Assembly: GCA_026874595.1 (NCBI GenBank)
Contig: CM049318.1
Span: forward strand, 9,906,241 to 9,970,240
Direction of reading: 5' to 3'
DNA: 64,000 nucleotides
From: Sipunculus nudus
Taxonomy: Eukaryota > Annelida > Sipuncula > Golfingiida > Sipunculidae
The notes under the pieces were generated by a model, which made no database searches, was not told where the DNA came from, and worked only from the letters and a program-made list of their open reading frames with translations. Below are positions 36,301-50,500 of the stretch, in pieces; position 1 is the first letter of the stretch; every line of letters begins with the position of its first letter. The position numbers and the translations under genes are program-made.

Positions 36301-38905
36301 GCAGTTTAAAATCATATCACCCCCTCCCCCTTTTTTTAGCCGTCGCAGCTTTTTCTAAATGGTTTGAGACCCATTTTTGCGGGTTGGATCCCCCTTTTCC
36401 TGACCCGGGGCCCTTTTTAGGTTTGTCATTAATCCTCCTGTGTTAGACCCTTCCTTTCCCGAAATCCTGGATCCGCCCCTGATTTATCAAAGGAATTCAG
36501 ATGGATATTGACAGGAAAAATAGCTTCAGTTAAACGAATTCGTCAGAGCAAGTGGAATTAAAAGAGTTTAACATGCTTGAGTTATATTACTGTAAGAACA
36601 TATTGAACATTGCATGGGGATACTAGAAAAAGAGTCATGTAAACAATATACTTCATAAACTAAGGGACACATTAATTACCAATTTTTTTTTATTGAATTG
36701 AATAATTTTCAAAATGGTCTTTTTACAGTCCTTGATGGTGTCTTTGGTCACCATGAAGGGAACGGTCGTAGTCATGAGCTACAAGTTTAAAAGGAACATG
36801 TGCCTGCTTTGTAATTTTGACTTGTCTTAGTAAAGCTATATATATATATACGTTGCATTGATTCTTGAGCCGGATTAATCCTTTCTACCTTTTCAGTGGA
36901 TACGTCGGAGAGAATTAATAATCTGTCATCTGATGTTTAGCAATTAAGAGCTGCAAAGAGAGCAAACTGAATTGAATTAATTATTTTAAATAGCTTAGTG
37001 TTACAGTTTTATTCTAGATTTTAGGATTTTATTTGATTAAACAAAAAATGTAATTACTGTCACCAAATATCTCAGGATTACCCTCAACCAGTATATGATC
37101 TCAGAAGCAACTGCAACTGATGATTATATGATTGGTAAGAAGATGCAAGCTATACACGTGGCGCCACCAATATGTTGGACTACTGCTGTCTCAAATCGGT
37201 ATTTTTAGGAAAACGGACTGTACTATACTGTTTTGCTTAGTTAAGCGCGAACTTGTCTAATCAGTAAAGTATCTTGTCATGCAGTTAAGCTTATAGTTGT
37301 TCAGTAGGTGCATGTTGGTGATATCATATTTTATAGTCCCCTGCGTTGTACCTTGATCACCCATTAATTGGCCACGTATACTACACGAACTGTACACAGC
37401 ATTTACGGCCACGGGTCCCAACCTGTACACACTGCCTCAAGAGGAAACGTTGCCCGTGTGGATCCTAATTAGGGCTTTGCATATTGACACTATATATTTA
37501 AACTTATTTTAAATACTAAAATATCTTGATTTATTCTACAATAGATTTTCTTTCAATTTGATTTTTTTTTCGATTTTATGTGAATTTATAATGTCTTTTT
37601 TTATATCAAATTCAAGCTATTTATTAATTTAGATGATGGTTAATACTTATTCTTATCCTGTGAAAATATTCGTCGAATTTAGGGGGATTTATAAGCCACA
37701 TTTTTTCTTAAGAGCTTATGCAGATGCACCAGAACCCACCCTTTAAAGCCAGGTAAGGACCTGGTTAGGTTGACGTGTGCGATAATACTTAAGTGGTATG
37801 TAAAAAAAAAACCAGAAGAAGCAGGCGGGGATCCAGAGGGAATTTTTGTGCATGACATCCGTGGCCACTCCCTGCAAAAATCCTGGATCCGAAGAAGAAG
37901 ATGAGAAGAAGAAGAAGTCACCTAAATTGTGCCTGGAAAGGTTAATTATATGTTACTAAAATGATGGCAGGGGCGTATTTTTTTTCTCATTCAACAAACA
38001 CAAATACAAAATGCACCAAAGAAAAAAATAAATAAATAATTCACACATTACTTCCACATAACATAATACATAAACAACATTGTACAAACAAAAAATATCC
38101 AGTAAATCCAAATACCAATAAAAAAGAGAAATAAATCATAGAAAAAAATCATTATTTGTAATTATTATATATGTATTTGCATTTAATTTTCCTTTATATC
38201 CTTAACCCCACATATGCACACACACACTTATATATATATATATACATGTATATTTACCTACATATGCCCACACATACGCATCTACAGTGTTATATTTCTA
38301 TTCACACTTTTACATCCAACACGTTTTAAACTGAAAATCTTCAAATTATAACTCTAATTTTAATAGTTTCTTGTTAGCTGGGAAAATTTCAAAATGTCAA
38401 TATATATCCATCTTATCTCTATCATACATGATAGGATTTCTGCACAAAGAGAATATATACATCTTTCACAATAAAGAGTCAGCTTAATTTGTGAAAAAAA
38501 AATCAATAAATTCTTTTCACCCAACTTATCTCTATTATAGGTAATTATATGTTACTACTAAAATAATAGCAGGGGCGTTTATATGAAACGATCAGGTATA
38601 AGGTTTATTACCTAATTTATACGTCAAAGTAATGCTTGCAACTTGAAAATTCACCCTTGTTTAAAAAAATCTCATTGAGATCCCTTTACACTGTCTGGTT
38701 TGCTGTTTTCCTGGTCCTTCTAGGCATACGTGACACAGCGCAGACGGACGACCAGACTTCGCTCCCTGAATCAAGCTGGGTGCTTCATATATAAGACCAT
38801 CTGATTCAACCAATCGAATCGCGGGAATCCCGAAGTAGTTCCAAGGGTTTCCCCAGTACAGTTTAATCAAACTATCAGTTTTGCGATGAACGAATCACAT
38901 GATTA
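36301..38905. other. Intergenic region between LINE remnant and CYP51
   Basis: No gene recognised. Contents include a C/T-rich patch at 36316-36480, a short (TA)n run near 36840, a GAAGAAGAA-rich stretch at 37885-37918, and A-rich simple sequence at 38.0-38.5 kb. The last 400 bp (38700-39130) should hold the CYP51 promoter. It includes CCAAT (38809-38820 region) and TATATAAG (near 38789), but their order does not make an ordinary plus-strand core promoter. Confidence 0.4.
37941..38580 (+). repeat. Imperfect direct repeats (~40 bp) flanking ~560 bp of A-rich DNA
   Basis: TAATTATATGTTACTA..AAAAT.AT.GCAGGGGCGT occurs at about 37944-37980 and again at 38541-38577. The intervening block is A-rich and noncoding. 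Candidate explanations are duplication of the short unit or an insertion with an unusually long target duplication. Confidence 0.55.
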
Positions 38906-39130
38906 GTGAGAAAGACACCAAGGTGTTTTTTTACAACATGGTATATATTTTACTTATTTTCCCATATTTTCGGAGCGAAAATTTGTATACATATAGAACT
39001 ATTTACTCCTGCGTATGAATATAGGAGATTCCGTTTTATGCACAGGACGCATCAGGCGAGAAGGTATATCCCCGTTTTCATGACAGCTGAACTGAGCAGG
39101 GTTCTCATCTGTGCATTTACAGATTAAATC

Positions 39131-42100
39131 ATGGCCACACAGGCGGACAGCGGGTCCCTTTTATTTGGCCAACTGCAGGGTGCGAGTTCCAGCACGATCG
39201 TTCTGCTGACAACAAGCATCGTTTTAGCTGCAGTACTGTTCACCAGGAAAAAAGGTGAAAAGGACGAGGAGAAATACGAGGTTTGTGCGGCCAGTTTTCT
39301 CACTAAACTTTCAGTTCACCATTGCATCATACTTACATCGTTCGGCAGATTATTCAGATTGATATACTCCGCATCAAAATAAGGCAAACTTATTTCTGCC
39401 GAATGTAATGAATGTGATCACCTGATTTTACCTTAAGATTTGCTAATCTGCATAAACTATAATTTTACACAAAACTTCTATGAATCAGAATGAATCCACA
39501 GGTATCACAGTTTGAAATTGGGCCTCAAAGTACACGACATAAGTTAAGGTGTATTTAATATGCATATTTTCAATTTTATTTTTAATTAAATTGAAATGAT
39601 CACTGCATAACCTAGCTGTGTGAATGATCTTTAATTCCAGTATTGTTTTTTTAGTATTGATCAATATAAATTATCAAATGCTTTATTAACATTATTTAGC
39701 ATTCAAAACATTAGTCAACTAATATTTATATGAAATGAAGCAGTGGTAGTTTTATTAGCTCAGCTGACTTTTAGTCCTTTGTCTGGCCGGCCAGGGCACA
39801 TTTTAAAACCATTGGACTTCCATATCCAAAATTTTGCATACAGTTAGATGTCCCCATGCAAAATCTCCTTCCATACCAAAAATTGGGTCACTAGGACTTT
39901 GTTCCTTCGAGATATTAAGAAAACCTCCGTTTTCAATAAACAAGCCATTGTTACACTTCAAGACTGCCTAATATCAAAACCACTGATCTGTTTTCGATCA
40001 TATATAGTATTCATATTCTTCCATACATTTTCAATGAACATACCAAAAATTAGGTCAGTATTGCTTATCGTGTTGAAGGTATGGGCCCAAATATAATGCA
40101 ATTTTTGAAAAAATCAGGAAATATATTCACTTAATTAACATGAAAATTGCTGAAGCTGGAGACTTTTTTTCAGGGATATAACTTTATTTAATCAAGATCC
40201 AATTGTTTACCCAAAATTAGATCTGAATTTTGCAAATTAATCAAATTATAAGCATAAATAAAAAATCAATACCTTAAATTTTGTCCAGTTTTGGCAATGG
40301 CACGTTTTTTCCCTGTAAACACTGTTGATTTAATTTTCACAGCATATATAAGGATTTAATCTTTTAAAATCTGAAGTTTCAGAGGAATTGATTGAAAATA
40401 GTCGCTTTTATTCAAGTTTTCATACGCCAGGTCAAGTGTTGTTTACATCTAGCCCACCTAGTAGTACAGCCTTCACTTGTGTTATGTAACCTACTCCTAG
40501 GCAGCTTGCCTTGGCTCAGGTTGGCCACTACTAGCAGGCTTCCCCTCTGCCCTGCACCTCCCTCCCCACCCCCCCCCCCCACCCCCCCCAGATGGTGCAT
40601 AAACTAGATGAATGTTATTATTTTCTGTATTTGATTCATTCTTATTCTAGGCTATGCTACATTTTAGATTTTGTATTGTACCACCAGGGTTATAATGATT
40701 AAAGTGCATATTAAATTGTGTCCACAAAGTGGTGTATTGCTATGAAAGTGTGGCTGTTCATCAAATCAGTAATTAATTCCTTACTTCAGAAGAGTAAAAA
40801 CTTCACCAGTTGTGAAATCGACTATTAATTCCAGTATTAAATTATAGCTTAGTTAGTAATTAGCATAATGATATTGTTTGACCCTCATTCCACCAACACT
40901 GTGTATACTTTATTTGAAAAGATAATTTTATTTTATCAAATTTACTTAATCTTTTATTTCAGCAAATAAAATTAAGCATGTACTGAAAACTCCAATATGC
41001 AAAACTTTTTAATAGTGATTCATGGAATAATCTTAAAGATGCAATGTTGTGGCATTATTTTCTTTTAAATTCAGTTTAAACATTTGTGATTTAAAAATAA
41101 TAAAATATATCTGTATGCATAATATGATCCAATATGAGCTACACTCTGGATAAATAATGATTGTAACTTAGAATTCTGATATTTTAACTTATATTTTCAG
41201 ATTTTTTTATTACAAATTTATAAAAATTTGTCAGTTAAAAAAACATATCTGAAAAACTATTAATGGAAAAGGGATATGCTAAAAAAAAGGCCTTAATATA
41301 AACTTAAATGCATTATTCCCTTGAAAATGAAATAAAGGTATTAGTCCATTCTGTCCACTTGCCTGTCAATCTGAAAATTTTTCATATGCATCACAGTATC
41401 TCAAAACTTATACTGTTTTTCTTCATGATAGTCTTCTCAGAGTATAAGTTTTGCAGTCATATATTTTGAACTTCACTTTAACCAAGTAGAGGGGCCTCTT
41501 TACTCTTAGCTTCTCATATGCTTATATATATGAAAAACATTACAATAGATTATTTTGCATTTGCAAAAATTTTTAAACTTCAGTTGAGTGCTGTGACCCA
41601 TGGGTCTCTTGTTCACTAAGGTCCTCTATTTGTTTACCCACATGAGCACAACATCTAAAGCTGTTTAAGTATAAGTTCAATCAAACTTTGTGAAAGAGTA
41701 AGCCGTGTTTCACATCAGATCAGCTCTTACATGTGATATCCTGGAGTGCCCAGACTGGAGTACCAGTTATTGTTCCTTTGTCTACAAATTCATTTGGAAC
41801 AGACCATTTTAAGATATTGGTTGTGGAGAGACAAAGAGACTAACAGACAAACATTGGTAATAACATAACCAATGTAACAAAGTTAGAGGAGGTAATAATG
41901 ATTTCATATTCAGACTCCTACCTGGTGAGACTTTACTGTTACAGTAGTCCATATACAGCTTAATGACATTAGTAAGGAACATAACAATGTGATAGGGTCC
42001 TGTATGCAGGCCACTTTTGATAATGGCAGTATTATCTTCAAGAAGACACCATTAATACTATGCATTTTGTAAATTAAGACACAACTCCAAGAATCTTGTT

Positions 42101-45100
42101 TAGTACCATACTTGCCAAGACTTATTGTTCCCCCAGGAAGGGCTTAATATATATTTTTTCCATGAACTCTGTGCCCACATTACACCAACATTGTCAAATA
42201 ATATATATGATTGATTTATAATTAAGACACCTACAAGTTTTTTTGAAAGTTGTCATATTGTAACTCATATAGGTATAAAGTGTTTTTTTTTCCCCAAACA
42301 ATCTGAGACATCACCAACATCACACTTACATATCTGATTGTGTATGGCTGTAGTCACTCAGTGACAGGTAGCACCCCACCCCTTGTCTCACCTACCAGTG
42401 GTAAGTCCCACAATGTCTCTGTTCTCACCATAGGCTTTTACTCCAGGTGAGTCATATGATGGGCGAAATATGGATGGCATTTCAGGTTTCCATTGTGAAT
42501 TCAATAGTCACAATTTTTCAGATAATTGAACAAAAGCAAAAATATTCTAAGTTATTATGATTATATGTCATAGTGTTATAATGTACATTTTGTTTAAATT
42601 AATGCTTTCTATTTTTAGTACTACCAATATGTATAAACTGCTTACAACAACAAAAGATTTTAAAAGACATTTTACAGCAGTTGTCAGCAATACCTATGTA
42701 AAGATGTCTTGTTAAAAGTAAAACAATGGCCGTGAAACACCCCCTTGTTCCACTTCCCAAGTTACTGCCTGACATTTGTGCATCGGATAAAAATCATTTA
42801 GCTCTTGACACCTGCTCTTGTTGGTCTGATAACAAGGGTTCTTGCACGGAGCGAAGTATCAGACCAACAAGAGCAGGTGCCTTGGTGCAATCAGAGAGTG
42901 GATGTCACATGCTTGAATTTAGCTTGATGTATAATACAGTAATTGATCTGATTACGATTTTTTCCTCTGGCCATACCCTGGTGGTCGGACTAATAGAATC
43001 TTGCTATTCAAAGTAGGGGTTAAAGCCAGGGAGATCTGGGAAAACTACAGTGTATAACTGCTGCATGTAAAGCGTACAATTTAAAAGTCACAACTTGTCA
43101 TTCAAAAATTGGAGCAAATCTTTTAGGTTCAGTTCAGAGTATGAGAGTACACTGTTTTTGCATTTTAGGCCCTGGCAGGGTTAAAAACCAAGGGCCTTCT
43201 GCACCGGTCTAATGTCCTACCACACCTAGAGTCTTTTTTTTCCAGTTAAAAACTTGAATTAAACACTGACACATACATCTGTGCATTATACATTGCTGAC
43301 CAGTAAAGATAAAAAAAGACAATTTAAATCCAGACAGTTAAGACAGATTTAAAAAGAGATCATGAAATTTTAAAATATCTCATTAACTTATAACACTGAA
43401 CAAAACAATATTACCATCAGGTATTACCTGCTTAAGTAAACTTTTGTATTTACTAAGGTTATAAGTACACATTTCCACAGTAGTATGTTACTGAAAGTAT
43501 GAAACAGATGTTATGATTAATATATTTATTGTAAAAATTTATATTTCAGAACCTGCCTCCAGTGATCCCTTCATCCATTCCCTATCTTGGACATGCCATC
43601 AACTTCGCACAAAGCCCCATTGAGTTCCTTTTGGCAGCATATGAAAAGGTAAAATGAATTCTTTTATTTCATCATGTACATCATGGATCATGGACCACTT
43701 TTTGCACAAGATATTTCTGTTCAATTTTGTTTTTGTGTAGTACTGTCTTAGTTTTTGTCAGTTTTCTTAGACCTAGTTAAGATACAGTGTTAGGGAGATG
43801 ACAGATATAAGATACATGAAAATATTAAATTAAAGTGTGTTCATAGATCAAGCTTCATTTAAGCACTGTTCAATCATGTGTGCATGAACAAATATTCTTG
43901 CTTGGAATAATAGTCTGGGAGAGTTCTCGGAACAAAGCAAATCATCTATACCTGCTTTGACATGAAAAATTGAAAACAATAAATTCAGATGTTTCCTACT
44001 TTTTCTTACTTTTTTGGTCTCATTTATATATTTCTTGCTTTTCTTACTATTGACAGTGTCCAAAAGCTGTCAATTACTGTGAAATGTTTTTTGTTATTTT
44101 TATAAGTTAACTAATATGGGTGATTTTTTGCACCACATCTCAAAACTGTACCAAGAAAAGTAGTTTTAAATGTTTCAATTTATTATTAATGTAACATATT
44201 TGATTCCACATTCTCTTATCAAGAACAAGCATGAAAAATGTTGTTATTTATTTTTCCTACTTTCTCATGAGTGTGTGCTCGACAGCCTGTAATTTGCTTC
44301 CCTCTATGAACTGGTTATCAGTTTTGAAATGATGGTCATGATTTTATTTCACCAGTATGGCCCAGTGTTCAGCTTTGACATGGTGGGGAAGAGGTTCACC
44401 TACCTCATTGGGTCAGAAGCGGCTGCGACATTCTTCAACAGCAAGAACGATGACCTGAATGCAGAGGAGGTATATGGCAAACTGACTACCCCGGTGTTCG
44501 GAAAAGGTGTAGCCTATGATGTACCTAATCCTGTAAGTTTTCCAAGGATTTCATGTCTGGATTCGGAAGAAATGTTCTCTTGGGAGTAACATGTTTTTTA
44601 AAGTCATTAAAATATATTCACTCTATGAGAGTCAGTGGCTCTGCATGAAAATGTCCATAGTATGTATGATACTACACCGGCCTAAAGCTGAGATTTGTTA
44701 TGTATCTAGAATGCTGAATGCAGGACTTGAGATTCCTTATGGGCAGGTCTGGCACGTGGTATGTGTGTCCGGCAAAACAAATTGCTACATATATCCAGGA
44801 GCAACACCTAGAAAACATGCATACTGCTATGCTGGTACATATGAAAATTTTCAACATGCCTTCTGCATGCTGCATTCCTCATTCTGTATATAATGCTTCT
44901 TAATTTAATGCAGTTACTTAGAGATGCACTGATAGTTGCAGCTCAAAAGTGCCTTGGTTTCTACCTTGATTAACGTTTCTAACATGAAGGAAACAAAGAA
45001 GAAAAAGATATGCTTAGATTCTTCCATGTTTTCCTCAGCTTGTCATATTAATATTTTCTTTAGCTCATGTCTGGTCCAAATAAAATTGTTACCATGAATT

Positions 45101-47412
45101 ATTGTAAAGATATAAGTCCAATAACAATTTCTATAATGATTACCAAAGTGGAGATCTGTGATTCAGTGCACACACTGCTCCAACTTAATTAATATGGCCA
45201 ATTTTGGATTGATGTGATGTGGTATATAGTCAGGAATACAAGGGTTGTTTTTGTCATGCATGATGATTCCTGCTTCCCTTGATATCAGTAGTTTTCCAAA
45301 ACAGTGAAAAAAAATATTTGCTGATTAAGCATAGTCATTGAATGCTTCGCTTTTGACAGTCTCTTTAGAACAGAATATTTAGCCTTATAAGAGATGTGCT
45401 TGAGGAGAGAATTCACTGTTGGTTGGTTTCAGTGTCAGTTACACCAATTTATGGTTTTCAGCAGTAGTAACAGCTGGTTTGTCATTTTCTATATGAAATG
45501 AATTTGTTAACTGCTAACATTTGTTCCATGGTACACTCTCTGTAGTCCCAGTATTAGGGGAGGAGTCTTATGGTTTGCTTTAGGTCAGTCAGTCAGTCAA
45601 TTGAACACTATAAGCTTATCATTTTTCTTGCAGATATTCCTGGAGCAAAAGAAAGTTTTCAAGACGGGACTGAACATTGCTCGTTTCCGCCAGCACATTC
45701 CCATGATTCAAGAGGAGACCATCGAGTACTTCAAGAGATGGGGTGATGAAGGCGAGAAAGGTAAGCATTGAATGACTATTAAAACATTGGCATATCTTCT
45801 TTTTCCATGTGGGTGTATATGCAGAGAAAAATAGCTGTGTTTCCATGTGCATATATATGCAGGGAAAAAAGATGTGTTTCAATGTGTGTATATGTAGGGA
45901 AAATAGCTGTGTTTGCATGTGCTTGTATATGCAGGGGAAAATAGCTGTTTCCATATGTGTGTATACACTGGGAAAAAAATAGCTGTGTTTCCGTGTGCAT
46001 GTTTATGCAGGGGAAAATAGGGATGTTTCCATGTGCATGTATGCAGAGGAAAATAGCTGTGTTTCTATATGCTTGTATGTGCAGGGGAAAATAGGCGTGT
46101 TTCCATGTGCTTGTATATTCTGGGGAAAAATCGCTGTGTTTCCATGTGAATGTTTATGAATATATTTGTACATTGGCAGAAGTGTATAGTGGTACTGTGA
46201 ATCTAGCAGGTCATCACCTTAAATGATGCTGTACTGACATCATGTTACTAGTTATACTTGAGCACATGCAGATCCTATGCATGAAAATTGAACCTGTGAC
46301 AATTTATATGGATTTATGAAAATGATAAAATGTTTGGTGTATTGTATTTTGATTTAGATCTTTGCTCTTGAAATTCAAAAGAATAGTAAAGTTGAATGTC
46401 ATCATCCTTTTTATGGTTAAACCTGGAAAGCATTTATTATGAATGTGGCAGAATTTGACAATTGTCACATTACTGCAACAACATTATTAATTAAAAGTTG
46501 CAGGAAGTGATCCATTCCTCATACGTTCTCTCTCACCTTAGTGTTCTGTAACATGATACAAGCCTGATTTTTAATTTTTCCTTCTTTCCAGACTTGTTCC
46601 AGGCCCTCTCTGAATTAATTATCTTGACTGCCAGCAGATGTCTCCATGGTAAGTATTGTTTGTGCATGGATAAGGCCAAAAAAAAAAAAAGGTATGGTTC
46701 TCAGGCACTTTTTTTCATAAATCAATGCATGCAGGCAGTTTTTTTATTTTTAATTTTTTGGTATGTTTCAATAAAAATGTCATATGATAAGGGAAAAGCA
46801 TGATAATAACAAATTTATTTTGCTAAACAAGTAAAAGCACTACATAACAAAGGATTTTATCTTCTTGAAAGAAATATCCAAGCGGCTGTAGCTCAAAATT
46901 GGTAAGTTTCTATTGAAAATAAAAATAAAAATTTTTGATGGGGGGGTTTAAATTGATGCGGGCAGTGCCTGAGAGCCATACCTTTTATTCTTTTTGGCCT
47001 AAAACGTTTACCTTTTCTTCAGACATAGACCTCTGAACCTATTATTATACACGTCCTGGTAGCTGGGACTAAGGTACTAGGAGACCAAGCTCAAAGATAA
47101 AATATAACTGACAAATTTGAGATGAATGAAGATGCTGTGGTTGTATTTACCACTCTTGGTTGCTTGGTTAGTTGGTTTGTTTATAGGTTTGTCTGTTGCA
47201 ACTTTACTAAAAAAAATTATACTGAACTGATTAGGATTGAATTTTTACTAGGATTAGGGTCTACCTTTCCTCTGGTTACCAGAGCTTACTTGAGATGCAA
47301 CTTATCAAGTTGTTTAAATGTGACTCACATTTCTGTTTAATTGAATTCATTATTCCTAATCTTGTGATCCAGAATGTAGGTTGAAGTATACATGCAGTCT
47401 CTCATGGCTTTC

Positions 47413-47504
<92 letters not shown>

Positions 47505-50500
47505 TGGTGACTTAGGTACCATAGAATGTCATGCTTCAGGACAATTTTCAGATAATTCCTCTTGGGAGAAAATCTAATCCCTCTTCTTATAACTGTATGC
47601 GTTGATTGTTAATTAATGTACCTGTTATATTTATTTAATTTTTAACTTTTCATACAAAAATCAATGATCGCAGCCACAAACACAAAAAGTGTGTTCTACA
47701 TGATTATTTTTCATCAATAAATATGTTCAGATGTTTGTTTAAAATAATTCTTATGTATTTGCATAGATAAACATGTATACAGGCAGTTTATGATATAGGT
47801 AATACAAGATGATTTCATTTCTCACAGAGAGAAAATAGCTAACTGAAGATTAGTTGAGATCAAGGTCTTTGAGTAAAGGTTTCCCTTAAAAGCACTTGCC
47901 AAGTCAAGCGAAAGGAGCCAACATTTGGTTGCTCCACATCCATTTACTGAAACTACAACTTGCTCTGGGCAAGCTGTTAAACGTTAATGTTGAGCTCTTT
48001 TATCATGTATCATGTTTTAACCTGACTGTAGGTAAGGAGATAAGGGGTATCCTAGATGAGAGGATTGCTCAGCTGTACTGGGATCTTGATGGAGGCTTCA
48101 CTGCCATGGCCTGGCTGCTGCCTAGCTGGCTCCCTCTACCGAGCTTCAGGTAAACCAAACTCTCCAAGAAATTTCTATACCATCATTCTCTCTTCAAACT
48201 GAGATCCACTTGAAAGTCGAAGTTTTCTTGTATTGTTATTAGAAAAAAACTTTGTAGTGGGATTAAGAATGATTCTTTAGCTCTTACCCTTCATTACTTG
48301 GTTCCCCCCACAGGAGCAGATTTTAAACAGATTTTATCCATTAAAATTTATATTGTTGCAATACTGTAATATTTGTTGCTTTTTTTACTTTGGTTTAATC
48401 TAAACAAGAGCAGTACTCTCAAGATTATTTCAGGTTTGGACATAGTTATTTAACATTCCTTTATTTTGAGGTAAACTGGAATTGTTTGTTTTCTGAAACT
48501 GGAATTGAGATGTTCAAGGATTACTTGCAGTGTTTTCATGTCAAACCAAAGGGAGTCAAGGCTGAAATTAGTAAAGAATTACTTATCTGAACTCTTTTTA
48601 TTGAATGCCTGTATCAACATACAAGATCATCACCCCAACTTGATGTCTTTGAAATTGCAAATACAGTGTAAACCTCTGTAATGTTGGTACTCCTGGGAAA
48701 TGGCCTAAATTCCCAATTTATAGGAGTGCCCACTATATACTGTAATAGCTACAAAATAAGTAACAAAGAGGAGAAAAAATGTAACTGTCAGAAACTACCC
48801 TAATTACAAAGGTACCCACTTTATGGAGGTGCCCACTAAAGGAGGTCCAACTGTATATTTATTTTGATTTGACAGAAAGAGAGATGCAGCTCACAAAGAA
48901 ATCAAGAAAATCTTCTACAAAGCCATAGCTCAAAGACGGGAATCAGGTCCTGAAGATGATATGCTACAGACTATAATTGACTCCACATACAAGTAAGGAT
49001 GCGCATTTCATTTCTACCACTGAACAAAACTGTCATTGTGGAATTATTGTGTTTTGTCCACTTCTGGGATAAATGACCATTTACTTTTTATTATGATTTT
49101 ACACTAGTGATGTCATGATTCACTCATGCACAAAGTAATGTATTGTATGATTGTCTTCAAATGTGTATCTAATAATACTATCAATATGTTGATGACAGTG
49201 CATGAAAGGTCAGAAACCAGTTAATCAGCATCTGATTGGCTAACCTCAGCACAATCAAACCAAGAGGAGCTGTTTCATTGTTCATAGAGTTTTGAGGGTA
49301 GGGCATGGCAAACTTGAGCAAAGAAGCACATTGGCTCTGATTCTGAACCCTAATACTACATATGTGTCCTATATATTTTGTGTCATTTATTATGAGTGAA
49401 CAATAGCAATACATAAAACTAAGTGAGACAAGGTGTCCTCAGAGCCCTACTTCACACCTTGCACACTTCTTCAAACCTCACCTTTAACAGTTACCTTTTT
49501 ACATAGCAAAGTCTACAGGTGTAAACAGTCATTGCCTTTCTTAGAAAGTAAATTTTATGATGGTGGATCAGTGTCCTGCCTCTGCATAACACTGGAGTGT
49601 GGTTAAGATTGGATACTATGGGGATAACATGCAATAAGAAGAGAGCCAGGCTAATGAAATGGTTATCAAGATGTATCAGTGAATTTCCCAAGTAATTATC
49701 TGAGTTGTATGTAATAATATTGAGCAAAATACAACCCCTTTCAAAGGATAACATGTATACTTATGTGACACTAGTTGTCACAGTATTTTAAATTAATGAA
49801 TGTTGTATCCTCTATGAATCTTTGGCAATAGGAGTGGACGTCACATGACTGATGATGAGGTTGCAGGGATGCTGATTGGTCTGCTGCTGGCTGGTCAGCA
49901 CACGTCATCCACCACCAGCACATGGATGAGCTTTTTCATAGCCCAGCACAAGGACATTCAGGTATTATACCCCCTCCCCCACACCATATCTCACATAGAC
50001 CAGCACAAACACATTTAGGTATTATACCCCCCCACACAAACACACTATCTCACACGGCCCAGAACAAAGACATTCAGGTTTAGACCAGTACACAATGTAT
50101 TGAACTTAATATTTACCTGTCATAATGAGACTTGCAGGTATGATATCTGTTCCACTAACTTACATGACTTTCGACTGCTAGTTGCGTAATCCCAACATCA
50201 GATTAGGCATATAATGTTTTTGTTATACATATTATAAAAGGAAGTATTTGAAATGAACAAATCAGTGATAGGGACAGCCTTAGTCCCGTGTCTTTCTTAG
50301 TATGATTTAAACTATTTTTCCAGTTTAAAATCTTAATTGTTTTTCATTTTTGTCAAATTAATCAAAATGAAATAAACATGTTATAGTGTATTATTCAATA
50401 GGCAGAATAGTATATCATGATTTATAAAGGCAGCATATCTCAGATTGCAAAACTAATACTGTGATTACTAATTTGACCACCAGGAGGCGCTGTATGAGGA

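Noticed and set aside
42726-43016. 96-codon frame in CYP51 intron 1
   Set aside because: It spans the perfect hairpin and resembles no protein; the frame is probably chance.
45619-46000. Two overlapping minus-strand frames with repeated HTETQLF/HMETQLF-like peptides
   Set aside because: They are translations of the minisatellite array.
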